The notes under the pieces are model-generated. The model made no database searches. It was not told where the DNA came from and was given only the letters and a program-made list of their open reading frames with translations. From assembly GCA_034401135.1 (NCBI GenBank), contig JAWZSP010000008.1, positions 3,442,765 to 3,506,764 on the forward strand: a stretch of 64,000 nt of DNA, written 5' to 3'. Both the position numbers and the translations under genes were made by a program. Shown one piece after another: positions 23,976 through 35,234 of the stretch. The first letter of the stretch is position 1. The number at the start of each line of letters is the position of its first letter. The DNA comes from Volutella citrinella. Its lineage: Eukaryota; Ascomycota; Sordariomycetes; Hypocreales; Nectriaceae.

Positions 23976-26558
23976 CTATCCAGCGCCATGCGATCCGCCA
24001 ACGAAAATGAATGTGGTTGAACTGGTAGTAGAGGCAGCCGCAGTGCTGGCCTTGTTGGTTGGAAGAGAGCCGCCGCTAGAAACGGCACCTGGGCCCTGTA
24101 TTGGCACGCCGCCCATGCCAGGGGATCCACCAACATAAATAACACTGGTCGTAGAAGTAGAACTGCTAGGCCCAACAGCTGTAGGGGTGTTTGCAACGTT
24201 GGACGTCTTCGTTCCAGTATGACCAGAGTCTGTAGTAGACTCATCCTCCCCGGTAGAAGTGCCTGCCGCGGTAGTATCCGAGCTGGTGGTAGCATCCGAG
24301 CTGGTGGTAGCATCCGAGCTGGTGGCCGATTGATCGTCGTATGTACTCGTGCTTTTGGCCTCATTGGCAGCATCGGAGCTTGTCGCAGACCCATCATTCG
24401 TGGAAGTCGACCTGACCACTGTCGATAGACTAGTGAAGGGCCGAAAGCACTGAAGCTGGTCGGGGCTGGCTGGCGGTTCCATATCGCGCTGGAAAAGCTG
24501 GCAAGCAAGGCCACCCCGCTGATTCAATACCGACCCCGGGATACCGTGCCATCCTACATTGACTATCGGGACAATGCCTGTCTCGGGGTCGGGCTCTCTC
24601 TTGCGGTTGCGATCCCAAGACAGGTCAATGAGTCTCTTGCGCGCTCTGGCCACATCACGAGCGCCGCCATTTCCGATCTCCCTGTTCCTCATCATACCTC
24701 CCATTATATGAGCAAGGGTTCCGACTATCTTTGCTGTGGCTAGGAACAACTTAGCAAGCGCGGCACCCGAATCTCCATCAGCATTCATGTACTCACCTAC
24801 CGATGTCCTCCCGGAACTCGGTGAAGTAAACCCACCAAGTCCTGCTGGGCACCTGACATCCTCACCAGGTGCAAAGATGTTGGGCACCGTAAATCTGGGA
24901 GAGTTTCTAGGTCGCAGGCGGTTCGTTCCAGGCCACAGCGTCTTAGCATCAGCAGTCGTTGCGCCGACAGTGACCAGCTCCGGAACATGAAGCTGTCCCA
25001 TTTCAGGGTTGCCGAGGGCGGCAGGGAGCGGATCGTCTAGTAAATTCCAGGCCGTCTGTAGCCCATGTTAGCTGCAATCCCCAAGCGCAGGGACACAACA
25101 CGTACCATGCCGTTATTACCAGTTGAACAGACAGGTACTATATTCCTGACAACCATGGCTTTCACAAGCGCAGATATTAGCAGCTGAAAATCAGACCAGA
25201 CATCTCTATCGGGAAGAACCGAGGGATAATTAAATTTCCTTCGCGCAACATCCTGAAACCGCTTCCATGCGAAGGAAATCGAGAAAACGCTTGGCCTACC
25301 AGAGGCCTGGTGGATCACATCTCGGAAAGTCTGAAAGAAGCATGTTAATCCGGCTCCATCACACCAATCAACAAAGTTAAGCCTTGCCGCCTTGGCTAAC
25401 CCTTGCTCGTGACCACAAGCATGCGATCCCATGCATGCTGTATGCCCTGCTGTTACCACGTCATCAACCACCCAAGGATAGAGCTTATCCCGGGGCGAGA
25501 AAAGCCTAACGATTCTGCTAGCTTCAAAGCCCTTGCGGAATTCCTAATGACCGTTGTTATTACTTCATGGCATTCCAATGAGTTGAATGGGTGTACGAAC
25601 TGCATTGATAGGGAAATACTTTGCATCGAAAATGTAGATGTCCACGCCTGTACCGGGATATCCATCAAGAACAATCAGGTCAGTACGGGGAGAGGGATCA
25701 TTCGGATCGTGGCCGAGCACTGCTACATCTTCTCGGACTTGTTGCACATAATAAAACGGTGGTCCGGAGGGCGGTTCCGGGAATACCGGAGCGGGCGGCG
25801 CCGCTCTTTGCGGGTCTCTCGCGACCTCGAAATCTATGGCAGTTGCAATCGAAGAAATCTAGAGGCGTGAACAAAACAGTACAGAGGCTCTCCGACGGGT
25901 AGGCTGTTTTGAACTTACCAAAGGATTCCGAGCAAGCTTTTTCGCCTGACCTTCAACAAGGAATAAAGAAAAAAACATAGGGCCGAAACCGTCAAGGTCC
26001 TGCTGGACCACTGATTGAATGACATCAAATGTATTGAGGAGAGCCCGTATCTGCAAGATACTCTCAGGGTCTCTGTTCCTGGGGAAGACTATGTAGTAGC
26101 TGACAGTAGCCATGCAAGAGCCAACGAGACCCCGAGCTTGCTGCATAGGAGCACTAATATGCGGACCGGCGGTGTTTGACACCTTGCAGTATACCTGGGA
26201 AGTAGTGGTGGATGTAGTCTCTGCGGTCGTTGATGTGGGCTCTTGCGTCGACGTCTGATGGTCGCTGCTTTGCGCAGACTCGGAGACTGCCTGAGTAGCT
26301 TTGCTTGGCCCGTCCGAGGCACTCTTGGACAGCTTTTCGGGGTCCCCGGGAGGTGAAACGGGCACAATTGGCGGGATGCCAGGCTTTCGAGGATTGTTTG
26401 GACTGCCAGGATCTCCTGGATCGCCTTTTCCCGGGTCACCCGGTTCGTAAGGAGGAGGTGGAGGAAATGGAGGAGCTGGTGCTGGTGCTGGTGCTGGTCC
26501 GCCTTTTCCCGGGTCACCCGGTTCGTAAGGAGGAGGTGGAGGAAGTGGAGGAGCTGGT

Positions 26559-26595
<37 letters not shown>

Positions 26596-27334
26596 CTGGT
26601 GCTGGTGCTGGAGCTGGTGCTGGTGCTGGTGCTGGAGCTGGTGCTGGTGCTGGTGCTGGTGCTGGTGCTGGTGCTGGCGGCGGTGAACCAGGAGGCAGAG
26701 GCGCAACAGGTACGAATGGCACGCCACCGGGCACATCAGTCTTCGTAGTCTGTGTTGCGGTTGAAAAACTGCTATCGTGTTGCGGCTCCGGGCTGGCAGG
26801 GAGGGTCGCATGAGCCGATGATGTTGCTTCTCCAATTGGAGGGCCAGACGGAGCAATAGCTTGCGTGACGGATGTGCTTGGCGTCACGGCATTGTCTCTG
26901 GTTGCTGTCTTTCCGGAATCAATGTCATTGCTTCGCAATGTGGTGGAAGACTCAGCGCTACTGCCCTTGACAGTCGAATTTGGCGCATGACTCTGTTGTA
27001 ATGCTTCCGAGGCCTGCGTACCTGGGCGCACTGCGGTCGTGGTTGTGGTTGATGAGCCTGTCAGGACTGTTGCCGATACAGCGACTGTGACGACAACAGT
27101 TGATGCGCTTGCAATGCCGGCGGACTGCAAAGCAGTGGTTGTGGTGGCAGTAGCTGCTGTTTTGGCATCCTTAGTTATCCTCGACGCGAAAATACTTCCC
27201 GCCCCGATGGTCAGCGTCGTCGTCAAGGTAACTACCGGAATCGGAGTTGGTGGTCGACCCTCGCTCTGCTGGACTTGTGAGTTGACTCCAGAAACCGCGA
27301 GGAATATGCCCAAAATGGCTGGCTGAGATAACAT
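23976..27334 (-). CDS. Large secreted subtilase-like (S8) protein with Pro-Ala repeats
   Basis: Four exons, 27334-25919, 25858-25601, 25543-25106 and 25055-23976, join in phase to 1,063 residues. I chose ATG 27334 over upstream codons because it opens a clean signal peptide ([19 protein letters not shown]), and a TATA element sits about 70 bases before it. Residues 20-380 are Ser/Thr-rich, then Pro-Ala repeats and two 26-residue proline/glycine repeats ([13 protein letters not shown]). A subtilase-type domain follows: Asp in GVDIYIFD (about residue 545), His592 in [13 protein letters not shown], Asn in CSTGNNGM, and Ser800 in GDSGAALAK. The usual HGT and GTSMA motifs are altered, so activity is uncertain although D, H and S remain. 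The C-terminus (after 870) is again Ser/Thr-rich and ends in Gly-rich blocks. The overall pattern suggests a heavily glycosylated cell-wall or extracellular protein. Confidence 0.75.
26423..26679 (-). repeat. Pro-Ala codon repeats and a 78-bp duplication inside the subtilase-like gene
   Basis: Alternating Ala and Pro codons (AGC-rich triplets, read on the minus strand) run at 26473-26499 and 26551-26679. A 78-bp unit is repeated in tandem starting at 26423 and 26501. Each unit encodes 26 residues and keeps the frame. Such tracts vary quickly in length among strains. Confidence 0.85.
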
Positions 27335-27401
27335 GGCGACCAAAGAAGCATGGAGATGCCTAGCCGGAATCCAGACCATCACTCAAGGAAATGGATGGGT
27401 A

Positions 27402-27409
27402 TTATATAA
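27402..27409 (-). promoter_or_regulatory. TATA-like element of the subtilase-like gene
   Basis: Minus-strand TATATAAT lies about 70 bases upstream of the ATG at 27334 but only about 20-30 from more upstream start codons. Its position favours the downstream ATG. Confidence 0.4.
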
Positions 27410-29634
27410 GTGGCGAGCCGCACCCATGCAACAGGCATCCTTTAGCGTTTCACCTACCCTCAGCAGCGAGCTCTAGTCGTTTGAGGAAACAGTTTTAGGG
27501 AAGAGAGCCCGCGGATTTCTAGTAAGCCAGGCGATGCGGCATAATAGCGCTTCCTTGGAGCAGTACACAATCCTCTCATGGCAGGACCAAACGCTGATGA
27601 TCGACAATAGCCAGCCACTGTTCGTATTGACGCTGCGACTGGCCGCTACGTTTAGGGTTTCGCCTGGGCGCTATTGCTCTCTCCCAATCCCAATCCTCCA
27701 TCAGTACTAATCCGATCCTTGGCGCAGCCCTGCGGAATAAGCTTTCTAGCCAGGCTGTCTGCGTCATCGCTAGTTGTTGCTCGCGATCGCATAGGGTGAG
27801 GTGCTGGCTGGATGAAGCTCCCTGTCCTCAAGACACACGCGACCTATTCTTGAGCGAGTTACCTATCGGCCGAGGGCCAGCTGACCCGAGCAGGAGTTCG
27901 TGGGGGCCGATATGTACCAGCCACTCGAGCGCGCAGGACGAGCGATCCTGTCACAGTTCCAACGAGGCTACCCAGCATGACGTGACGTTATGGGTTACAT
28001 CGTCGCGCTGTCAGAACCAGGTGCTTGGGGGCTGTCTTACCAGATGTGTGGGGCGACCAGACGCACGGGGCCGGGCACATTGCCTGGCGCTGGTGTTGGG
28101 GAAAATCCACAATTTACATCGGCTTCCCGTCCCGGCCGCCCTCCCTCCGTGCCGCCGTTCTTCAGCTTCAACTACAACCATTAATCGCTCGTCTCTCCCC
28201 ATTTCTCTGCGTTCTTTTCTTTCCACTCTCAACCCCCCTCGGGCTCCCTTTCAGATCCAGTAATAACGCGAGGACATTTCCAGCCACTGAATCAACAGAC
28301 AGCACGACCGACCCGCTGCGTAGCGGCCTGGTTGTTCCAGATATTCATGAGCTTGCTGGCTGTAGGGTAGCTATGACGGTATTTACATTCAGAATCAGAA
28401 TCCCAGACAGAGGAGAGAACCCAATCGAAAGAAACGAGATCGATCTGCAGACGCCAATGACCGGAGCAGGCTATCCACTTTGGGCGATTCGTTCGGTGCT
28501 CTGGAGACTCAACTCCACTTGAAACTGATGGGTGTTATCTTGCACTGGTGAGACTCATCTTATCTTATCGGATGGTTGTCACGTGACTAAATACCCCGCA
28601 AGCGTAGATAGTACATAGCAGGCTACGTCTCCGTTCCCGGTAGGCCAACGACCATCCACTATCCATTAGAAGCTATCCAGTGGCTGTATCTGTCATTACA
28701 TTATCCTTGCTCACGCGGCAATGAAAGCCGACGCCAAGCGCTTTGTCCCCTCCTGGTCCCCCCACGGTGATGCCCCGGGGCCTGATGTCCCTGCTTGGCC
28801 GAGTACGTAACCCCGAACAGGACATGTGGATGAATTGAATACTATGTAGCAGAGTGTACAAGGGAAGGCCACCGTCATTCCCAGAGTTGGCATCTTCAAT
28901 CTTCAGCTGGCCTTTTTGGTTTTTCACACACCGTGAATGGGCGACCCCGCTTTACTAAACAGTTCGCTCAAGGCGCGTCGGGGCGGTCCGCTGCTGGCGC
29001 CGATGCGCTATCGATGCAGGTTGCCTCTTTGGGGGGGTTTCCTTATTCCCACCTGTACATTCCTGTCATCACGAGAACCCAGCCGCTCCAGTAATAACAG
29101 CCTGTTTCGTTTCACCTGAAAAAAATGGGCTCAGCGCGAAACGGATTGGGAAGCCTAGTGTAGCCATGGGCGATTCATCACATTGATCATTGAGCCTGGA
29201 TTGCTTCAGCCAGCCTCTGCTACCCAGCTGTCAGCAGGGCTGAGACACCAGAGGCACATGTGATAGTGGCGGTAGACGGCAGAGTATACACTTGTCCAGT
29301 CTGGGAAGTGAGCCCCCTGCGAAAGCCACAACTAGTTTTGTCACTAGTGCCAATATATGCAAACAAATCACAAAATAGTAGAGCGCCGCTATGAGGTCTA
29401 GGACCTTGGCAGTTCAGCTGAAGGCGGGGGATCTGCTCCAGACGAGTAAGAGTGACGAGAGGGAGGTACCGAACAGCAGGTTACAATAGTCAAATGAGAT
29501 ACCCAAGGAATTCCTACATATATCTCTCTGTATTTCCCAGCAAGTACGAAAGACTTATCCAACATCACAGCCTTTCACACATCTTTCAACACTTCTAGCT
29601 TTGTTTCATCCTACTCGCCGTAGTATTGCCCGCC
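27410..29634. other. Long intergenic region, no gene seen
   Basis: About 2.2 kb between divergent genes. A pyrimidine-rich stretch at 28190-28260 looks like a promoter leader, but no real gene follows it. Open frames at 27796-28522 overlap each other in several frames and lack coding character. Confidence 0.4.
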
Positions 29635-31950
29635 ATGTCAGGAATCCCCGACGACTTTCGCAAGGCCCACGAAGCTGGCGTTGTGCTGGGCCTCGAAAGC
29701 CTTACCGGCGTCCACGAACGGCGCGATGTCGACCAGCTGCTCACTGAAGATCCTGATGTCTTCAATCTCCTCCTCCTAGCATTCCAGAAGATTCAAGGAC
29801 CCGACATGTTCAAAAACATCATGGGTTATTATGAGATTTCTGGTATGTTCATCGACAATCCGTCCGTCCTTGGTTGCAAATTGTTAACGTTCAGTTTTTG
29901 GCAGGTATTCACGGTCTGCCTCAGCGCGACTGGGACGGAGTCTCGCAGCGTGGGGAGAAGCCTGGCTATGGCTACTGTGCTCATAGTCTTACGACATTCC
30001 CAACCTGGCACCGCCCGTACCTTGCCATGCTTGAGGTGTGTGAACTGCAATCCATATATTGATCTGAGAGCTCAACTGAGAAATGATATAGCAAAGCTTG
30101 TTTGTCGCAATGCACGAGATTGCAGACAAATATGATGCGCCACATGATCAAAAGTACAGGGAGGCTGCGAACCGGTTCAGGTTGCCATTTTGGGACTACT
30201 ATCGCCCCCGAGGATCTGCTGTCCTCTTCCCTGGAATTGTGAAAGGTGGCTTCACCTCTTTCCCATATGACTATTCATGCCCCAAGGTTTTCACCGCGCG
30301 GGAGATCAACGTGCGCATGTACCCCGACAACAAGCTCGTGCAACTCAAGGAGAACCCGCTCCACTCCTACAAGTTTGAGGAGAATCTTCAGAACTTTCCC
30401 TGGTCGAGAATTGGATCCGTAAGTTCAAGAAATCCTTGGATGCTCTGCTTGGCTAATTTCAACTATAGGAGAAGTTGTTTTCTCGTCAGAATACAACGAG
30501 ATATCCGGTATTCGGAACACAGTGGGAGTCTTCCGAGAATACCCTCAATCTTGTCCTCAACGCTTTGAGGATGGACTCAAACCGGATTGCTCTGAACATG
30601 GTCAGCGACAAAGCATACAGCGTGTATGAGACATTCGCCACTGACGGAAAGTATGACCCGGGGGCTGGAACGGACCGGACAGCCAAAGAGCTTTTGGATG
30701 GCTGGCCTTCTGGCTCGCTGGAAACTCTACACGGGCTGTACCATGGGCTCGTTGGCGGCGGTGGCGGAGACACACCCAAGGCACAGTCAGCAGGAGGTCA
30801 TATGAGCCGTGTTCCCGTCGCTGCTTTCGACCCCATCTTCTGGTTCCACCACTGCCAGATTGACCGTCTTTTTGCCATCTGGCAAGACATCCACCCCAAC
30901 AGCTGGTTCGCCGAGCCCAAAACTGCCAAGTCGCCTTGCTACCCGTTCCGCAAGGAGAAGGGAAATGCAGAGAGCAACTTTTGGTCGAATGACGAGACCA
31001 AGAAGACCACCAAGTTTGGCTACACGTATCCGGAACAGACTGGAAGCCCTGAGGCGACCGTGGCCAAGGTCCGGGGCATGTATGAGTGGTCCATTCCGCT
31101 GACGGAGCACGACAAGACCATTGTGCCGCCTGCGGATATGCAGCCAATCGACGTGACCAAGTCCCAATTCTTCCGAGCTCTTTCCGACGACCAAGAGGCT
31201 CAGCCGGCTCTCCTTAGTGAGATTGTCAACTTCGCGCAAGTGCCGGCTCTGCAAGAAAGAGTCGAAGCTATGGTACTCACTGAAGAAGCGGAAGCTCTTC
31301 CAATTGACGAAGGCTACTCATATGAGTGGTTTATTGATGACGAAATCGAGCGGTAAGAATTCTACATGACTCACTCACGTTTGCAACATGACACTAACAA
31401 ACTCCTAGTTTGGCTCTCGATGGCGCATTCAGCATCTTCTACTTCATCGGAACGGAGGACATTGCCACTGTTCCTGGACCCAACACTGGCTTGACAGTTG
31501 CTCCGACCTTTGCCGGCATGCATTATGTCTTTGCTTCTCCGGTCGAGCTGTGTGGCAACTGTGAAGGCCAAGAGGAACACGCCCACATCATTACCAGCAC
31601 AGTTGCAATCACGTCCATGCTGCTTGATCTTGTTGAGATCCAGGCACTGCCCAACCTCGAGCCAGATAACGTCATTCCTTACCTGCAACAGAAGCTGAGG
31701 TGGCGAGTTGCTACAGTAATACTCTCTGTTTTATCTTGGTCACAACGACAAGGTGCTAATTTGTTTCTTACAGGTCAACGGAGACAGGGTAGATCCACGA
31801 CAGTTGGCTGAGAACAAGAGCTTCAAGCTGACTATCAGCTCCAAGAAGGCCCAGCTGCCGAGAAATTCAGGAGTAGTTGAGTATCGTACGTATCCTCAGG
31901 TCGTGGAGACGATTATTTCCATGGCATCGCCCACTGCTGGATCTGTGTGA
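29635..31950 (+). CDS. Tyrosinase (type 3 copper polyphenol oxidase)
   Basis: Six exons, 29635-29842, 29905-30035, 30092-30418, 30469-31352, 31409-31715 and 31774-31950, join in phase to 677 residues. CuA ligands are in GIHGLP, the CAHS segment and FPTWHRPYLAMLEQ; CuB ligands are in TLHGLYHGLVGG and AFDPIFWFHHCQIDRLF. There is no signal peptide, as in classical cytosolic fungal tyrosinases, and the length includes the usual C-terminal domain of about 250 residues that shields the active site until proteolysis. The enzyme oxidises phenols to quinones in melanin and phenolic metabolism. Both copper sites look complete. A second, different tyrosinase gene lies about 5.6 kb downstream on the other strand. 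Confidence 0.93.
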
Positions 31951-32780
31951 GCCAGACTCTTTTGATACTTGGTACATGTAATAGACTTGGAGGTCTGTTA
32001 TGTGTCCCAGTTTTCGAATCGTTGCAGAGTGGCTACCGAGCTTCACATGGCTTGATTCTTTGCGCTTCCAATACGCTACACAGATTTTCTTAGCCAAAGT
32101 AGTGGGATAGTGGGAGTAATTGACCGTGCCAAGTTTCCACTGGGCAAACACATGTTTAGCTAGGATCTAGAACAGGTGTCGATGTCAAACGAAAAGACAG
32201 TAGCTCTTGATTGAGTCTCTCCATGATGTAACCATCAATAACACGCTTGAGGTCCGCAGGACAGGTCATGTTGGCGACGTTCCAAATCAGAAACCCGGGG
32301 CCCTGGTGCAGAAGTCGGGACTCAATTCTAGGCACTCCTCGGGATTGTCGACGCGCTGTAGATTAGCCGTCCGGTTGGCGGGTGGCTGATGCTGATGAAG
32401 GCAACTTTTAGCAAACCAGCAACTGCGCTGCCAATGTGATAATGACCTATCAGGTCTGTCAGCTTCGTCCAACGCCTGACATCTCCGACGATGAATCCAC
32501 CTAATCAAATGCTTGAGTATCAGCACTGGAGTTTGCGACTAGCCGCAACATCATCATGAATTACAAGAGAAGGACTGGCATCATCTGACGATTTGTCGTC
32601 GTCACTAAGAGCGACTTCAGAAGACCGAGGATTCGGTGGGTGAGTTGGGGGGCCGAGGGAGGAGTAAGAGTCTGAAGCCAAAACCACCTTGCATGTGTTT
32701 CTTTGTATTGAGGCAAACCACAATACTCGATATTGAGGAGGCCCAAATTGCCAAATCTGGCAGACCTGGCTAAATCCTTT
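31951..32780. other. Intergenic region
   Basis: About 830 bases between the tyrosinase gene and the amidase remnant, which converge. No gene is seen. Confidence 0.4.
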
Positions 32781-33115
32781 CTAGACGCTACCCTTCAAGC
32801 ACTTCTCAACTTGTTTCAGAATCTCAACACACTTTTCATCCTCAAAGCGCCGGGTCACTAGCTGCAGAGAAATAGGTGCATCCGCGTACCTCTCTGGGCC
32901 CGTGAATAAAGCGTGATTGAATGCATCGTCCTCGTTCTGTGGATTGTATTGCGCATCGGCCTGATCAAGCTCGGGGTCTACTTGGCCAACGGGGAAAGCG
33001 ATGGCCGGATACTCAAGCATATTCCATTGGGACGTGTAATTCCAATAACGAGCCTGGTCGTGAGGGGGTGCACAGCCTGGTCCGACGGGACTAAGGATTG
33101 CGTCTACTGGATGGC
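32781..33115 (-). pseudogene. Amidase, C-terminal fragment
   Basis: The last roughly 110 residues of a fungal amidase of the acetamidase type, ending at a stop at 32781. Recognisable parts are VDAILSPVGPGCAPPHD, then YTSQWNMLEYPAIAFPV and APISLQLVTRRFED. The catalytic Ser-Ser-Lys core, which lies in the first two thirds of the family, is absent. Upstream of about 33115 the same frame is only the antisense of a permease fragment, so the real gene is cut there. Amidases hydrolyse carboxamides to the acid and ammonia. The surviving sequence has no internal stops, so the loss may be fairly recent. Confidence 0.8.
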
Positions 33116-33501
33116 TGGCCATCATGGGAGGCACCCTCGCCGTCCCTGCTCGCATCATCGCCAGCATCATGATGATCTCTGGTGTTACCAGCGCATCCAA
33201 CATCAACCTGGCTTGGATTGGTAATTCCATTCCCACCCCAGCCCCCAAGAGAGCTGCCTCTATCGCGTGTGTCAACATGGTCGGCAATATCGGTAACGTT
33301 ATTGGAGGCTACCTGTTCCCTGACAGCCAGGCCAATCGCTACTCAATGGCCATTGGCGTGGAAGGCGGCGCGGCAATACTCGGCATCGGTGGTGTTCTTT
33401 TCTTTCGTTGGTACCTTGCCAAGCAAAACCGCAAGATTGCAGATGGTGATGAGACTGCTATCCAAGCTGCTGGAAGCGCCGAGTACCGCTATGTACTTTA
33501 A
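33113..33501 (+). pseudogene. MFS permease (allantoate/Dal5-like), C-terminal fragment
   Basis: About 125 residues resembling the end of an anion:cation symporter family (Dal5-type) permease. It has SASNINLAWIGNSIPTPAPK, the KRAASIACVNMVGNIGNVIG helix, YLFP, and a final helix GVLFFRWYLAKQNRK with a charged tail, ending at 33501. This corresponds to the last three or four of twelve helices. The 5' part is missing at the point where the amidase fragment on the opposite strand also begins, so both genes share one breakpoint. It cannot encode a working transporter. Confidence 0.78.
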
Positions 33502-33757
33502 CTGTGTCTGGTAGATTCACAAGTCCCGGCTCGAGGTTGACTTGAGGTCCGCTCGGTTTTGGTGAGGTGGCGGAACAGGGTACTTGACGCAATAATATTG
33601 ATTACATGCAGAATTTTATACTGTATTTACCAGACACTCCTGGTGGACTAGTAATACAAGGAGAGGAAGAAAAAGGAGCCATACCACCACTGAGACCTCG
33701 TACGAGACAGGAACGTCCATAATGTTGGTCTCTCCAACAGTGTAGCCCTTGCACACC

Positions 33758-34441
33758 CTATGCAAGAGGCTTTGACTTCCAAACTGTGTCCGACGTCCCT
33801 GAAGGCGACTTGATGACGACGTCGCCGCCCTCCTTCAGCACAATGGTAACACGCTTGTTGGCATCCGCATCCCTCAAGATGTGCTGTTTGAAGCCGCAAG
33901 TCTCAGCCTTGTTCATCAACGGCTTCAAAAGTTCCTCTGTGGCCTCCTTAATAAGCTTACTCGCGCCAGGAACTTTGAGCTTGGCCTTGGCAATAGCGGC
34001 GGCGATCTTTGGCAGGATTCTTTGCGCAGCCTGTTCCAATTGATCGATCCAGCAGCGGCCATTGTTCGGATCTGTGAATAGCACCGACTTTCCGTCGTCA
34101 CCGAGCCACGTCACGAGCCACCAGTCTCTACCGGTTGTCAGATCCCCAGTATTGTAGTTGACGGTGATGGAGCCGTCTGCTGTAGCGCCGTTGGGCAGTT
34201 CCTCCCATGACCCTTCGTTGACGTAATTGTCGCTGTACTTGTGGACGAGTCCGACTCCATAGATGGTCTTGCCGGTCTGGTTTTCCACCACGACTTGAGC
34301 GGTGCGCTTGTAAACACTCCACGGCCATCTGGCCTCGAGAGACCGAGCAACTTTGACGACTTCTGGGGCCTTGCCGGCGACGAGAGCCGTGGTGCCCTGC
34401 GAGAGCGCGAAAAGAAGAGTAGAAATGTGCTTGAGATGCAT
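33758..34441 (-). CDS. Secreted Up-regulated-in-Daf-2-like protein
   Basis: A single-exon gene for 227 residues with a signal peptide (about MHLKHISTLLFALSQGTTAL). The central domain (AQVVVENQTGKTIYGVGLVH, then YSDNYVNEG, GRDWWLVTWLGDDGK and, near the end, IKSPSGTSDTVWKSK) matches my memory of fungal proteins annotated with the Up-regulated in Daf-2 domain, a beta-rich fold of unknown activity. A helical, Lys/Ala-rich insert occupies about residues 140-185. Extracellular location is inferred from the signal peptide. It looks intact; the biological role is unknown. Confidence 0.7.
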   Translation of the reverse strand: MHLKHISTLLFALSQGTTALVAGKAPEVVKVARSLEARWPWSVYKRTAQVVVENQTGKTIYGVGLVHKYSDNYVNEGSWEELPNGATADGSITVNYNTGDLTTGRDWWLVTWLGDDGKSVLFTDPNNGRCWIDQLEQAAQRILPKIAAAIAKAKLKVPGASKLIKEATEELLKPLMNKAETCGFKQHILRDADANKRVTIVLKEGGDVVIKSPSGTSDTVWKSKPLA

Positions 34442-35234
34442 GTTGACTTGGGGCGAGTATCGTTGATGTTGGATGAGATGGGATGGATTGTTTGGGAGCT
34501 TTGTTGATGGTCTGTCTCAAATTCAGTGACGATGAGACTGGCTTTTGAACTTTTGCAATCCACTCCACAGCCATCCTGAAATGGCAGACTATGCTTAAAG
34601 TTCCCCGACATAGCCATTCGCCGATGACAGGACGCTTGCACATTATTCTTATTGCATCGGCTACGCCCATTGGAGGCCGGTGTCTTGACATTTCCTGATC
34701 CGTGCCAGGTCGCCGAACTTGCGTGGGTCCAGTGGGTTTCGACGAATGCCGACCCCTGTTTACGCCAATCAATCACAGGGAGCAGAGGCCTGAAGCGGGA
34801 TGTCGCTAGCGTTAGCACCAGCACTTTCGGTGCAGCCGACAGCCGTCTTATCGGTGATGCGGTGCACTGCCACAGCGCTAAGAACCCGGCGCAGTCAGCG
34901 CTGTTACCGTGAGGACAATCAGGGGCAGCAGTATGGATGGGCAGGCGGCAACCGTGGAGCTGAAAGATGTCCATTTCCATCTTAACCTGGATATTCTTGA
35001 CGAGTCGCTGGGGCGAGTGAACGAGTTTCCCTCTCGGAGGCGTTTTACTCGGGGCTTCATGAGTTTGATGCAAATGCTACCTAGGTCAACTTACCTGGGT
35101 CAACCTCCCAGCTACGGATGGACAAGAAAAGCAATGCGTCACATGACATGTCAGGTGACTGACATAATAGGAGATGCGTCAACACGCTGACACGTTTGCG
35201 AATCCTCACGTCTTTGCATCATCTCACAACCAAA
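34442..35234. other. Intergenic region between divergent genes
   Basis: About 790 bases that hold the promoters of the secreted protein gene (minus) and the F-box gene (plus). No further gene is seen. Confidence 0.4.

Noticed and set aside
26305..26748. 147-codon plus-strand frame rich in Leu and Val
   Set aside because: It is the antisense of the Pro-Ala repeat of the subtilase-like gene and has no independent support.
27796..28522. Overlapping plus-strand frames of 155 and 165 codons
   Set aside because: Two or three frames are open at once, codon pattern is not protein-like, there is no family, and no splice sites improve them.
33116..33287. Extension of the amidase frame to an upstream start
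   Set aside because: This part is antisense to the permease fragment; the family match begins only near 33115.
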